Shown: positions 52,973 to 63,429 of the stretch, one piece after another
How the letters are laid out: every line of letters starts with the position of its first letter
How positions within the stretch are numbered: position 1 is the first letter of the stretch
DNA from: Bicyclus anynana
Taxonomy: Eukaryota > Arthropoda > Insecta > Lepidoptera > Nymphalidae
DNA length: 64,000 bases
Reading direction: 5' to 3'
Assembly: GCF_947172395.1 (NCBI RefSeq)
Contig: NC_069087.1
Coordinates: forward strand, 5,475,107-5,539,106
Program-made: the position numbers and the translations under genes
Notes under the pieces: model-generated
Database searches by the model: none
What the model was told of the DNA's origin: nothing
The model's input: only the letters and a program-made list of their open reading frames with translations

Positions 52973-53410
52973 CTGTTACACATGCTCTAAAATAGCATGC
53001 TAAAAATATGCTATTAACTATGCCCCATACGAGCATACTTATCATCAGTTTACATTTACTAGCAATGAGCATGCTATTTATAAGTATGCTCCTGAACAAG
53101 CATGCTCAAAGCAAACATTCTTTGTCTATAGTATCGTGTTAGACAGGCAGAGATGAAGGTGAAGAGAATACAGAATAGCATTGCTGATCGACTAGCATAC
53201 TCAATAAGCAAACCTGTTCAGACGCGTTAAAAGCACGCCCGCTTCCACTCGCGCAGCAAGTAGCATGCTCATAAATTGCACGACTGTTAATTCTTGAGAA
53301 AGCTCGAAATAAGCATGCTCATTATTAGCAATGTTGCGATACGCATGCTAATAAGTAGCAACTGCTCAATAATAGCATGCTTTCGTGCTTGAAATAAGCA
53401 TGTGTAACAG
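52973..53410. mobile_element. 438-bp inverted-repeat element filled with AGCATGCT palindromes
   Basis: The ends CTGTTACACATGCT and AGCATGTGTAACAG are perfect 14-bp inverted copies flanked by TA at 52971-52972 and 53411-53412. Six exact AGCATGCT octamers lie at 52994, 53068, 53099, 53272, 53312 and 53374, with further variants (AGTATGCT, AGCATACT, AGCATTGCT, CGCATGCT). There is no reading frame for a transposase. The terminal repeat itself contains the half site CATGCT. Ends and TA duplication suggest a Tc1/mariner-type non-autonomous element. The internal palindromes are unusual. Confidence 0.82.
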
Positions 53411-53414
53411 TAGT

Positions 53415-54600
53415 CTATTCCTTATTAAACTTGACTGACTGCAATTTAATTGACTTCAACCGTCATTACAAGTATTCCACTACTTCCAGCATTAAGTTTT
53501 TTTATTTACTAAGTGCATTATTTTTTAATCACTGCAAGCGTTGGATCGTGTTATAAAAGTAATAGGTTTCATATAGTATACTCTTAAAAACATTACAAAA
53601 TATAATTTTGAATTTAAAGTTAGATTTGTTTTAGAAAACCTTTTGAATATGATGAATAAATAAACAAAAAGTGTGCAAAGGAAGAAATAAAGTATCAGTG
53701 TAAGCGACACCCAGCGTTCCAAGTGTAGTTTACTGCTGAAACTAATTACGTGGTCGCCAACATCGGTCAGCTCTCGCCTTCCAATTTAAATACAACATTT
53801 CCACTGTCTCTATGTTCTCCTAGTACACCATTCACGACAAATTACACTTTTGGCGTCTAAAAAGAGGTTTAAATCTAGAAAAATTATATAAAATTTTAGA
53901 ATGTGATTTATGATAATTAAGAAAGTTGACGAAAAAAAAAGGTTTTTTAAGAGCACCTTAGGCATATTTATTAAGCCCGAATGTTTTGTATCATTATAAA
54001 GTTTTAATTATTTATTACCTCAAACCCTCCAACCCGCATTGGGACGGCGTGGCGGTGTCCCCTAATCCCTACCCCTCTTATACTAGACAGAACACACCCT
54101 TTAGACAGAAACTCAGCAATGCTGTTTTATAGCAGAACAAATGTTATGGCGGTAGGTAAGTACCACAGAGCAAGATAAATAAAATATGAAACCTAAATAA
54201 AATGTAATATAAAACCAGAAGAACCCACGAGTCTATGTAAAAAAAAAAACCATTTCCAATGATATTAAGGTCAAAGGTCATTATTGTTACATTTTATATT
54301 CCACAACTACCTATTCCGTTGCTATTTGTGCTTCCACTATATTTTATTATACAACACAGGGTGGCGCCCTGGTACTTAAATAATGCCTTGACTTTAAAGG
54401 TCAGGCAAACAATTCGTTACAACTAAATGCACAACAACTAGATTATATTCTAGGAACCAATTTGTATCGACTTTACCTAACAGCTTTTGAAGTTGACTGA
54501 ATATAGGGCAGTAAGAAAAAAAACATTGCAAGCGAATTTCCCAACTAATGTTATGTTCTCCTAGTAAATATATCCTTTCTTATTTTATGAAAGACAGGTT
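53415..54600. other. No gene; SINE-A scrap near 54024-54090
   Basis: CCCGCATTGGGACGGCGTGG and CCCCTAATCCCTACCCCTCT at 54030-54080 resemble the SINE-A middle in sense orientation. The rest is AT-rich with no exon. Confidence 0.35.
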
Positions 54601-54608
54601 TATGTTTG

Positions 54609-54963
54609 TATCTGTTACGCTCAAAGATCGAAAACATCTCAAATCATTATGATGAAATCATCGTTTATTTGCTCAAAACATGTGGTTGCAAAAGACGACA
54701 AACAAATGTATATGTACAATGTTTTCGCCTTGAAAGACGTGAAAATTCTTTCTTTATTGCCACAACGCGTTGAGATCGAATAGCATGTAAGCCACGATTC
54801 GAATATCGCTATTTGGTCTTTCTGTGACTGCCACAACGCGTTGTGCGCGTTTTCATTAGAGCCATAACACGAATTTCGCCATGTGGATGTTTTACTGTGA
54901 CCACAGCAGTTTATGAGCTATTTTTCCGCTCACTGAGCGTTTTCGATCTTCGAGCGTAAGATA
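54609..54963. mobile_element. Inverted-repeat element with internal CCACAACGCGTTG pair
   Basis: TGTTACGCTCAAAGATCGAA with AAC at 54613 is inverted at 54939-54960. Two copies of GCCACAACGCGTTG lie inside (about 54759 and 54830), each containing the palindrome CAACGCGTTG. Confidence 0.72.
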
Positions 54964-54969
54964 TCATAT

Positions 54970-55510
54970 GCACTTCGCTAGGGGACATACTTATGCATTA
55001 TAAAATATGGTGCCTAATTATGTGTAGGTAAGTTTATTTTATATAACAAATTAAAATAATTGTGAACTCGCCGTCCTCACAAAAACGCCAAGTTTATGAG
55101 GATGGCTTTTTATGTACCTAATTATATAACACTTTTTGTATTTTGTACAATAACATAAAAAAAAAAAAATAATAATAATAATAATATACAATCGTGCCTG
55201 ATGGAAAACTGCGATGAGATCTAAATTGCAGCGCGCTTGCCTAGAAGTTGCCTATTTACTTTTGCTTTGTTCAAAGTGCAGAAAATGCACAAGAAGGGCA
55301 TTACACACTTCGGCTTCTACCTTCCTTTGATTAGTTTTGTGCAATAAGAAACTAACAATAATTGAACTACTACTACTATTCGAAGTAATTCTAATTCGAT
55401 TTCGTTCGTATCGGTTGGTCCAGTTGACTGAATTGCAGATAATTTTCAATGGCATTAGTTGTTTTTCCTCTTTAAATATGACATTATTGTTATGATGATG
55501 ATGATAATGA
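54970..55510. other. No gene; AAT microsatellite and short repeat
   Basis: An A-run followed by about six AAT units lies at 55158-55187. 55190-55310 (CGTGCCTGATGGAAAACTGC, GCGCGCTTGCCTAGAAG) reads like a dispersed repeat. Confidence 0.4.
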
Positions 55511-55511
55511 T

Positions 55512-55560
55512 GAACCTGACATTTCAAAAATGCTTGAAAACTAAGCCTAATTGAAATAAA
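55512..55560 (+). mobile_element. CR1/L2-like LINE 3' scrap
   Basis: ACCTGACATTTCAAAAATGC and AAACTAAGCCTAATTGAAAT match the LINE tail at 45330-45370. Confidence 0.65.
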
Positions 55561-55739
55561 TATACATACAGATGTTATAATTGGCTATGGAAGAGTGAGG
55601 CCTTCTGTCACAGACACCATCATGCCCAAAAGAAGGTTTCAACAATGAAATGTATAAAAACTTGTATGTTTAACCAATAAAGATTTTTGTATTTTGTATT
55701 TTTGTATAAAATAATTTTACTTTCAATTTAACTAGCAGG

Positions 55740-55858
55740 TGCTTCTCAGCAGTACCTGCCTTCCAAGGTGATGATAGAGTCTTTACAAATAGTCCAAGTT
55801 TAACTATTGGTAAAGAGTCTACGTTTCAGAGGTGTTTGAAATAAATGACTTTCTCGTA
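55740..55858 (+). mobile_element. CR1/L2-like LINE 3' fragment
   Basis: TGCTTCTCAGCAGTACCTGC, CTTTACAAATAGTCCAAG and TTTGAAATAAATGACTTT follow the order seen at 60935-61035 behind the better LINE copy. Confidence 0.7.
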
Positions 55859-56392
55859 TAGCTGCACACAACACTCGTACAATGAACGCTTTGTCCGCAG
55901 AAAAGAATTGCCCCAACTAAACGGTACGTTCCGCTCGCAAATTCTCTTATTTAGGTGAAACAGGGTCATAGGCGTTTGGGAAGAGGCAAAAGGGGATATC
56001 TTTAAATATTCAGGTCGTTGAACCCTCGCTTCAGACGCACGAATTCCAGCAATTTATATCGGGGCCGATATTATTTTATCAGATGAGATCGAACGTCGAA
56101 GGAGAATAACAATTCCGTTGAGGAAATTGCTGCAGAGGATTTTTTAATTTTTACAGTATATTTTTAGGTGAGTAAGTCTTAAAAATACATATACACCACC
56201 ATGGAATACATAATATTTAACTTACATACATCAACATGACTGTTTATTATAACCTCCAAAGATTTTATACCTTTAGATATGTAACTAGCATGTCGAAACT
56301 GAGGCAAACAAAGGCTAATTGTCTTAATTTCAACTTAAGTGGAGTCAGCAAAATATGTCAATCTTCTCCATCGATCTCAATTTATTACTTAA

Positions 56393-56590
56393 TCATCAAC
56401 TCTCTTTCCAAACATGACCTCTTTCACACACTCCAACCATCTTTTCCTCCCTTGGCCTCACTCTCCTCTTGTGCCCTTCCACTTGCAAATTTAACATTTT
56501 TCTAGTAATATGACTTTCATCCCTCCACAATGCATGTCTATACCAAGCTAACCGTCTGCTCCTCAATTTATCTGTCACTGGCACCACTTC
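56393..56590 (-). mobile_element. RTE-like LINE C-terminal fragment, other subfamily
   Basis: On the minus strand the frame reads PVTDKLRSRRLAWYRHALWR, DESHITRKMLNLQVEGHKRR and VRPREEKMVGVCERGH. This is the segment KLR-x-RRL-x-W-GH followed by a basic GRPR-like motif of RTE-type proteins. It is diverged from the other copies in the window. Confidence 0.75.
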
Positions 56591-56599
56591 CTCTTACCT

Positions 56600-58180
56600 G
56601 CGTATTAGGCTTAGAAGCATTGTTTTATTAAAATCGGACATAAGAAAAAAATATTTTCGAGAAAAACTAAATTCTACTTTTACGAAGTTGTTAAAAACAT
56701 CGTCCATTAAAGTATATACTAAATTTTAGGTATATTAACACGTGTAGCAGAGTGTAATATGTAGTGTTTATGTATGACACTTTGACAGATCTGTTATAAA
56801 CAGGTTGTGAGGCTAGGCGTTAGGCTTTAATGAATAGAGGTGAGGCCATTAATTAAACTGTAACAGCAAATGAACAAGCCTTTAATAGGACAGGACGTTG
56901 CAGCCTGTAATAATTATCCTTGAACAGAGTATCCGATAATTGTATGTTGTTCGGTGATCGATTGTCTCGAATGTAGCCCGAGGAAATAGGCGGGTAGGTA
57001 AGTAATTCTGTAAGGCACCTCGCACGTTAGGTGACTGCTAGCCTTGGTCGCTAATGCTTCAGTTGGGCTGCAGCCAAGTTTATGACCACAACCACGACTA
57101 TGGTTGACATTTGTCGGGTTGATAAGCTCAAATAGTATGGGTATAAAAATTGAGTGCTTGTATTTAATTTAGACCGCATTCGCAGAACTATCTTATAGTT
57201 AACAACTGACAATGTAGAAGAATTTATCGAGCTGAAAGCAGTTGCTATAATATAGAAATAGCGTGCCTGTATTTGATTGAAACCCAATTCGATATCGCAG
57301 AACTACGTGTCTTGTAGAAAACGCACGCAATGAGCCGTCGTGCATATAAGCCTCTGTAATCAAGTACACGAAGCTAAGTTAGTTTGTTTGTTTAGTTTAC
57401 CAAGTCTTGTGAAAAAATCTGAAAAAAAATTGAAAAAACTTGGATTTTTCGAAAACTACTCAAATTAGTTTTAGATAATTAGATGGTGTATCTACCATTT
57501 GCGTTCTATCTATTAATTACGAGACATCCTGTTTATAGCTTTTAAACTTCCGAACACACAACTCGACATTGTAGACAATATTTAGGTGCTATTTGTTTAA
57601 ATAATTTTCGTTGTTTACTATGCGATTGAATGAAATTAAGACAATTAGCCACCTTTGTCCGGATCAGTTTCGATGTGCTAGTGACATATCTAATAGTATA
57701 AAATCTTTAAGTGTTTGAAGCTAACTTAGTTTAGTTCAACTGGTCTCGTGGCTACTTGTTCTGGTCGTGGCCACATAGTCAGCGAGATGCCTAAGCTGTG
57801 ACGCAATTACCTATTGTATTTGATTATAATTATAACTGTGCAACTGTTGACTTAGAAGCCTAAATCATTGACCGAATATAATGAAACCTACTACTGAAAT
57901 TCTGTTCTATAATAGGTGTTATCTTAGATTTTATAATAAATACAATATATCTACATTTAATTATTGTAGGTGGGATATCATGGCGGGATAAAACTAAATA
58001 ATGTTAATGATATCATTACTTAACCCGATGACGAAACTTCACGTTATTTTGTTCATATGTTACCTATTTTCTTTCCTAATTTTTTTTTATAACAAGTAAA
58101 TGGTACAACTGCATTTTTACACGATGATAAGTCTTGAAGTAGTTTAAGGTGCTGAAATGGAAACGCGTTAGTTTAAAATA
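56600..58180. other. Longest feature-poor stretch of the right part; no gene confirmed
   Basis: Positions 57150-57200 and 57250-57305 share CTTGTATTTAATT-like and CGCAGAACTA blocks, suggesting an old internal duplication. No exon with splice sites and family features was seen. Confidence 0.35.
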
Positions 58181-58182
58181 GG

Positions 58183-58366
58183 TACCGACAAAGACATACC
58201 GCCAAGCGATTTAGCGTTCCGGCACGATGTCGTGTAGAAACCGAAAGCGGTGTGGATTTCATTCTACTCCTAACAAGTTAGCCCGCTTATGTCTTAGATT
58301 TCATCATCACTTACCATCAGGTGAAATTGTAGTCAAGGGCTAACTTGTAGAGAATAAAAAAAAGGC
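58183..58366 (+). mobile_element. SINE-B, head missing
   Basis: It begins ACCGACAAAGACATACCGCC and contains the rest of the body and the GTAGTCAAGGGCTAACTTGT end with an A-rich tail. Confidence 0.88.
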
Positions 58367-58537
58367 AATGACAGATTCTATGCAACATTTTACTAGAACA
58401 CCTAAATCACTAGACGGCCCTTCGTTTTCGGTAATGTTTTAATTAGCCATGGCTGCGGTAACAAGAAACAAATAAACTCCCATTAAATCTTAGTTAATAC
58501 ATACAATCATACAAAGAACACTTTAAAATCCTACTTC

Positions 58538-58929
58538 CTACTAATATTATAAACGCGAAAGTTTGTTTTAATGTTTGGATGTTTGTTACTTTATAACGCC
58601 GCTAGTAACTACTGAAGCGATTTAGCTGAAATTTGGAATAGAAATAGATTTTACTCTGGACAAATAGGCTACTTTTTGTCACGAAAAAAACCATCGTTTC
58701 CCGAGATTTGCGAAAACTGATGAATTTGATGATAAGAATGTTTGTTACTCTTTCTCGCCTCAACTACTGAACCGAATTAGCTGAAATTTGGTATTAAGAT
58801 ATATTATAGCCTGGATTAACACATAGACTACTTTTTATCCCGAAAAAATCCATGGTTCCATCAAATCATTGGAAAAATCATTTGTGAAAAACTTAATTCC
58901 ACGCGGAAATAGTCGCAGGCGTCCGCTAG
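58538..58929 (+). mobile_element. Helitron family C, double-unit form
   Basis: It opens CTACTAATATTATAAACGCG. It contains two family C bodies in tandem (each with TGTTTGTTACT and TTAGCTGAAATTTGG) and ends with a hairpin and GTCCGCTAG before T. The same two-unit order occurs in 28256-28625 on the other strand. Confidence 0.85.
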
Positions 58930-58934
58930 TAGAG

Positions 58935-59570
58935 TAATAAATTGAACCATGACCATTAAAGGCCAGTAAAGGCTTCGTAGCGTACATATTTCTTACATAG
59001 GCTATGAGGCCAATCAAAAAAAAAACTTAGAAATAAAACATAGTTCCGGAGCGAACTAATATCACACGACATTACTCTTACAAATTCACTTCGTTCATGC
59101 ATGAAAGGCGAGGTGTGTGGAATTCGCATATGTTACTGTTACGTGTTAAATTGAGTTTTTGACGATGTTTCTAGTTTTTGACGTTATTACCAAAAACAGT
59201 GATTTGGCATTCACTAAAATAAGCCATCAATCACAGCAGTTATAGGTGGCTAGCCAAACTTAGTTAATTTGATTTTGTAAAGACCGAATGAATGAACAAA
59301 TTCGAAAACGAAACCATTGTGAGAGGTGTGGATTTTGTAACCATAATAGGTACTTGGTAGGGGGCTTAAAATACAATTAGGTATATATATATGGAAATAC
59401 GCGAGAAACGTGCGTATGGAGACTACATTAAAACTATAGGACCCGTAGGACCAATAGTTCAGAAGCTCACACTCTCACATTAAACAAAAACTTCTTTTCG
59501 AAGACAAAGTACACTTAATACTTAGATTATTTAGAGAAACAAACAAACAAATAAGAGTAAAAATTAATCC
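58935..59570. other. No gene recognised
   Basis: AT-rich sequence with no assigned element. Confidence 0.4.
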
Positions 59571-59572
59571 AA

Positions 59573-59740
59573 TGTATTACAAAGAGGTAAGATTTTGATT
59601 GTTTGTCTGTTTGATACGAATAGCCTCCGAAACTACTGGACCGATTGAAAAAAATCACAAATGGAAAAAAACATTATCAGCAACATAGGCTATATTTATT
59701 CCCGTAATCCAGAAATGAGAATTACACAAGTAGCTATTAA
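59573..59740 (+). mobile_element. Helitron family B-like fragment
   Basis: TATTACAAAGAGGTAAGATT, CTACTGGACCGATTG and GGCTATATTTATTCCCG follow family B order. The 5' TC and 3' CTAG are eroded. Confidence 0.6.
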
Positions 59741-60151
59741 TAAATAAATTTAAAACTACATAAAGAAAATTAATTAAAGAAGATAATGATCAGAAAACTA
59801 AATTCGCAATTTAACTGCAACATGTATTTGCGTTAAGGTTTTGTTCAAAACACGAAAGAATGAAGAACGACATGTATCAATGTCAGAATAAAGAAGCAGA
59901 GCTACGCCTACGAATTTTATACATATTCTATGTTTTCCGCCGTGGTTTTGTCTGTTTTTCCCTCTGTTTCACGTGGGTAGAGCTTTTCCTGGAAAACCGC
60001 TGCCTATTTTTATTTCTAGTCCAATAAACGCAATCACATCCAACTTTTTCATTCTGGCGAAAAATATACAACACCACTACGATGTTCCAATTCCTTTTAT
60101 AAATACACTAGCGGACGCCCGCGACTTCGTCCGCGTAAATTTCGATGTCAA

Positions 60152-60255
60152 CTTTACTACTACCCCTACCCTACCCTACCCTACCCTACCCTACCCCTAT
60201 CACTACCCAACCCTACCCTACCCAACCCCTACATCTACCCTACCCTACCCCTATA
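60152..60255 (-). repeat. CCCTA tract of the Helitron
   Basis: About 100 bp of CCCTA, CCCTACC and CCCAACC units on the plus strand correspond to the TAGGG tract of the other long family B copies. Confidence 0.85.
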
Positions 60256-60394
60256 GCGGAATTTCTGCGTCTTTTAGAAATTTTGTATTATCTCCGAAAC
60301 TATTTAAGTAATTAACATACTGTAAAGGGCAAATCTTATCTCCATAATATAAAATTAATAATTTTTAAAACACAAAAGGGTACTAGGGGGTTCT

Positions 60395-61062
60395 AAGGGG
60401 TACGAAGGGGTTCTTCAAAAAAGAGCAATTCGAGCAATATATCAATTAAAATCACGCGAGTCCCTCCGTCAAAAGTTTAAAGAAATAGGTATACTAACAG
60501 TAGCCTGTCAATATATATATAACAGTATAGTATATGTAAGACAAAATATTAATTTGTACAAACGAAAAGGAGATTTAAACCCACGTCTTACTAGACACGG
60601 GCATAAGTTAGTTATTTCTGCATATCGTCTCCAAAGAGTAAAAAAATCTTTTGTAGATTTGGGTGTACTCTTCTATAATAAGATCCCCAAGACTGTGATG
60701 GACCTGCCAATGCATAGCTTTAAGCAATGTGTTAAAAAACATCTACTTAGTCGAGGGTACTACAACATTGATGAGTTCCTTAATGATAAAGATGCTTGAA
60801 GGTCGTTGGATCAGCTTCCACCTTCACACAGAAAGTAAAACTATAAAAAATGTAAACAGTAATTGTTATTAATTGTAAATTATAATACTGTATGAATTTT
60901 TCAAAAGAGCAACTGTTGAGTTTCTTGCCGGTATCTTCTCAGCAGAACCTGCCTTCCGAACCGGTGGTAGAATCTTTACAAATAGTCAACTGACGTGTCA
61001 AAAGTGCTTGTAAACTGAGCCTACTTGAAATAAATGATTTTTGATTTTGATTTTGATTTTGA
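60395..61062 (+). mobile_element. CR1/L2-like LINE, 5'-truncated, intact final frame
   Basis: A frame without stops runs from about 60402 to TGA at 60797-60799: VLQKRAIRAIYQLKSRESLR, QKFKEIGILTVACQYIYNS, then KRKGDLNPRLTRHGHKLVIS, QRVKKSFVDLGVLFYNKIPK and YYNIDEFLNDKDA. This is the C-terminal third of a CR1/L2-type reverse transcriptase protein after the catalytic core. The 3' part ends in repeats of the hexamer ATTTTG (61036-61062). The undamaged frame points to a recent insertion into the Helitron. Confidence 0.9.
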
Positions 61063-61478
61063 CTATATCTGCTAATATATAGAAGATAGATGTATGGTGT
61101 CGCGGACTTTTTTGTAGAACTTTTAAAGATACTTAAAGTCTCCATACATTAATTTCAATTTTACACAATAATTAAGGCAGCGCATGCGAATAAGTCTGTT
61201 TAAAGGGATTTTCAGTCCGACCTGTATGACAAAAACTGTGATAACTCGGCTAATATATATGATTCCAATATAAAATATAGCCTATAGCACTCCCCGATAA
61301 TGTAGCATTCTACTGGTGAAAGAATTTTTAAATTCGGACCAGATTACCCCATTTAAAAAATGTGACAAACTTACAAACTTACAAACTTTACCTCTTTATA
61401 ATATTAGTATAGATTATTATTCCATTCCTATGATACGAAGCGCTAAATAAGTATCACAAATATTGTGTATAAACTTAC

Positions 61479-61558
61479 GGATATCTGATTCCTTAGGATA
61501 AGATTCTAATTGTGTATTAACTCTAGGATCTTTAAAATGACCAGTAGCTAAGTCAAAT
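61479..61558 (-). CDS. Weak candidate exon, unrecognised protein
   Basis: On the minus strand 26 codons read FDLATGHFKDPRVNTQLESY and PKESDI before a very good donor, CC|GTAAGT at 61478. Without splicing, the frame runs 16 codons further to a TAA at about 61431. The upstream acceptor (AACTCAAG) has no pyrimidine tract. The stretch lies between two Helitrons. It may be a host exon fragment or chance. Confidence 0.22.
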
Positions 61559-61586
61559 CTTGAGTTTTAATACCTACTAAGTTCTA

Positions 61587-61836
61587 TCTAATATATAAAA
61601 TTTTGATGAAACTTTTTGTGCTTATCCGGTATCTATGAAAATAGGCCAACATCTATTTTTCAAACCCCTAAATCCTAGAGGTAGGGTAAAAGGAGGGTAT
61701 GACTAGGGTAGGGGTAGGCTTGAAGTACGGTAGACGTAATGTAGGGGTAGGGTAGGGGTAGGGTAGAAGCAGGGTAGGGTAGGGATAGGGAAGAAGTGCA
61801 TCATAAGTCAAAGCGAAGCTTGAGCGGGTCCGCTAG
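61587..61836 (+). mobile_element. Helitron with TAGGG tract, short
   Basis: It starts TCTAATATATAAAATTTTG after an A, holds GGTAGGGTAAAAGGAGGG through AGGGATAGGG (about 61680-61790) and ends GCGGGTCCG and CTAG before T. The body differs from family B, so the tract is shared between families. Confidence 0.75.
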
Positions 61837-61839
61837 TAA

Positions 61840-62150
61840 TCTATAGAATTTAGACACCTACTTAGATATTATTTATTTTGTGGCAAAATCGATAACAATA
61901 CACATTTGTGATATTGAATTCTCACATTTATGTTTTGATAGGTTTTATTACTTACGTAGATAGAACGGGTAAGAGTGATATAGTGAACAGAGAGATAATA
62001 GTCTAAAGAGGAACTAAACCGTGGCCAAAATGTAGAAAGAAGAAGAAATATACTTTATAATTACACTAAAAACAAAAATAAACAATTACTTATAATAAGA
62101 CTTAGAAACTAATGTACAATTAATTAATAATGTAGTATAGTAGAAATAAT
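61840..62150. other. No gene recognised
   Basis: AT-rich sequence only. Confidence 0.4.
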
Positions 62151-62152
62151 TG

Positions 62153-62463
62153 AGCCGTGATAGCCCAGTGGATATGACCTCTGCCTCCAATTCCGGAGGG
62201 TGGGGGTTCGAATCCGGTCCGGGGCATGCACCTCCAACTTTTCAGTTGTGTGCATTTTAAGAAATTAAATATCACGTGTCTCAAACGGTGAAGGAAAAAC
62301 ATCGTGAGGAAACCTGCACGCCAGAGAATTTCTTAATTCTTTGCGTGTGTGAAGTCTGCCAATCCGCATTGGGCCAGCGTGGAGGACTATTGGCCTCTCT
62401 CATTCTGAGAGGAGACTCGAGCTCAGCAGTGAGCCGTATATGGGTTGATAACGACGACGACGA
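62153..62463 (+). mobile_element. SINE-A, full length
   Basis: The head is intact (A-box TAGCCCAGTGG, B-box GGTTCGAATCC), with full body and a GACGACGACG tail. It is one of the best-kept copies. Confidence 0.92.
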
Positions 62464-62469
62464 TTGTAG

Positions 62470-62915
62470 AAAACAATAATAAATTAATGTGTTTCGGAAA
62501 AGTGTTAACACAAAGGCAGAATCTCCAGAATCCGTTAGCATCTAATGTTAGAATTTTCATAAGGCCTCAATCAAGACAGCCGTATAAAATATTCAGTCAG
62601 CAAAAAGGCTGCCTCGTGCAAAAGTAAATGGATAGTGGGCTGTGTACTTTTAATTTAGTCGTATATTGTTGATGCCCTCAGGGATAATGTAGATACGCTT
62701 TAGACATCTCATTGTCCTTTGTTTATTTTTTAGAAAAATAAGTATAATAATTTGGAGATTTATTTCTCGTTGACTCGAGGAGTTTGACGAACTACAACTA
62801 CCTTCTGGTATTTCGTAGCCAAAATTTTATTAACTCCAGACAATATTTAGTCGACGGGCATTAATAATTCTAGTCAGTTATGTATTTACTCATATATAGC
62901 CAGTCTTATATAATA
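62470..62915. other. No gene recognised
   Basis: A short frame at 62445-62627 continues from SINE sequence and is not convincing. Confidence 0.4.
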
Positions 62916-62917
62916 GT

Positions 62918-63183
62918 GACGGCCTCCATGGCGCAGCGGTATGCGCGGTGGATTTACAAGACGAAGGTCCTGGGTTCGATCCCCGGCTGGCTGGAGGCAT
63001 CGGCCGTGGCTTGCTACCACCCTACCAAAGACGTACCGACCGATTTAGCGTTCCGCTACGATGTCATGTAGAAACCGAAAGGGGTGTGGATTTTCATCCT
63101 CCTCCTAAGAAGTTAGCCCGCTTCCAAATTTCATCATCACTTACCATCAGCTGAGATTGTAGTCAAGGGCAAACTTTGGATAG
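62918..63183 (+). mobile_element. SINE-B with internal deletion
   Basis: The head (GGCGCAGCGGTATGCGC, GGTTCGATCCCCGG) is intact. About 45 bp after the head are missing. The end is GTAGTCAAGGGCAAAC. Confidence 0.9.
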
Positions 63184-63217
63184 AAGCAGGCGTTACTTTG
63201 CGGAAGTTCATCATGAT

Positions 63218-63428
63218 TATATAATGATTTATTTATTTTGCTATCATCCGCGAAAAGTCGACGAACGACTCGTTCGTCGACATCTCAACATCTCCTGAGG
63301 ATGCTCCGGTTTCGGGGTGAAACGTACGTAGAGAGTACATTTCACCCCGTTGTCGGACCTGGGTGACGTTGTCGCATTGGTTCGTCGACTTTTCGCGGAT
63401 TATAGCAAAATAAATAAGTCATTATATA
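63218..63428. mobile_element. Foldback element with 49-bp inverted arms
   Basis: Arm 63218-63266 (TATATAATGATTTATTTATT, GCTATCATCCGCG, GTCGACGAAC) is inverted at 63380-63428 with two mismatches. Inside, GTCGACGAAC and GTTCGTCGAC at 63257-63281 form a second perfect hairpin. The core 63282-63379 holds a hammerhead-like motif. No reading frame is present. Confidence 0.85.
63291..63334 (+). ncRNA. Hammerhead-ribozyme-like core
   Basis: The conserved strand CTGAGGA (63295-63301, fits CUGANGA) and GAAA (63319-63322) are both present. Stem II can form from GCTCC (63303-63307) and GGGGT (63314-63318). Stem III is the minimal AC/GT pair (63322-63323 with 63328-63329) around GTAC. Stem I is TCTC (63291-63294) with GAGA (63331-63334). 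The predicted cleavage follows A at 63330, after T, matching the UH rule. One extra T at 63302 before stem II, and an alternative 15-bp hairpin (63313-63327 with 63335-63349), may weaken activity. Such minimal hammerheads are known from Penelope-like and other retroelements; activity here is inference. Confidence 0.42.
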
Positions 63429-63429
63429 A

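Larger units (their letters stand above)
60108..61413 (-). mobile_element. Helitron family B, long form, carrying a LINE
   Basis: CTAG lies at 60108 after A and GA at 61412-61413 before T. The minus-strand order is the family B start, the body (CATGCGCTGCC, GTCCGCGACACC), the LINE insertion, GGCAAATC, the tract and the hairpin end. About 100 bp of Helitron sequence present in the other long copies are missing at the LINE junction. Confidence 0.85.

Noticed and set aside
59973..60311. A 112-codon frame ending in Tyr/Pro/Leu repeats.
   Set aside because: The repeated part is the CCCTA tract of a Helitron. The start has no splice or family support.
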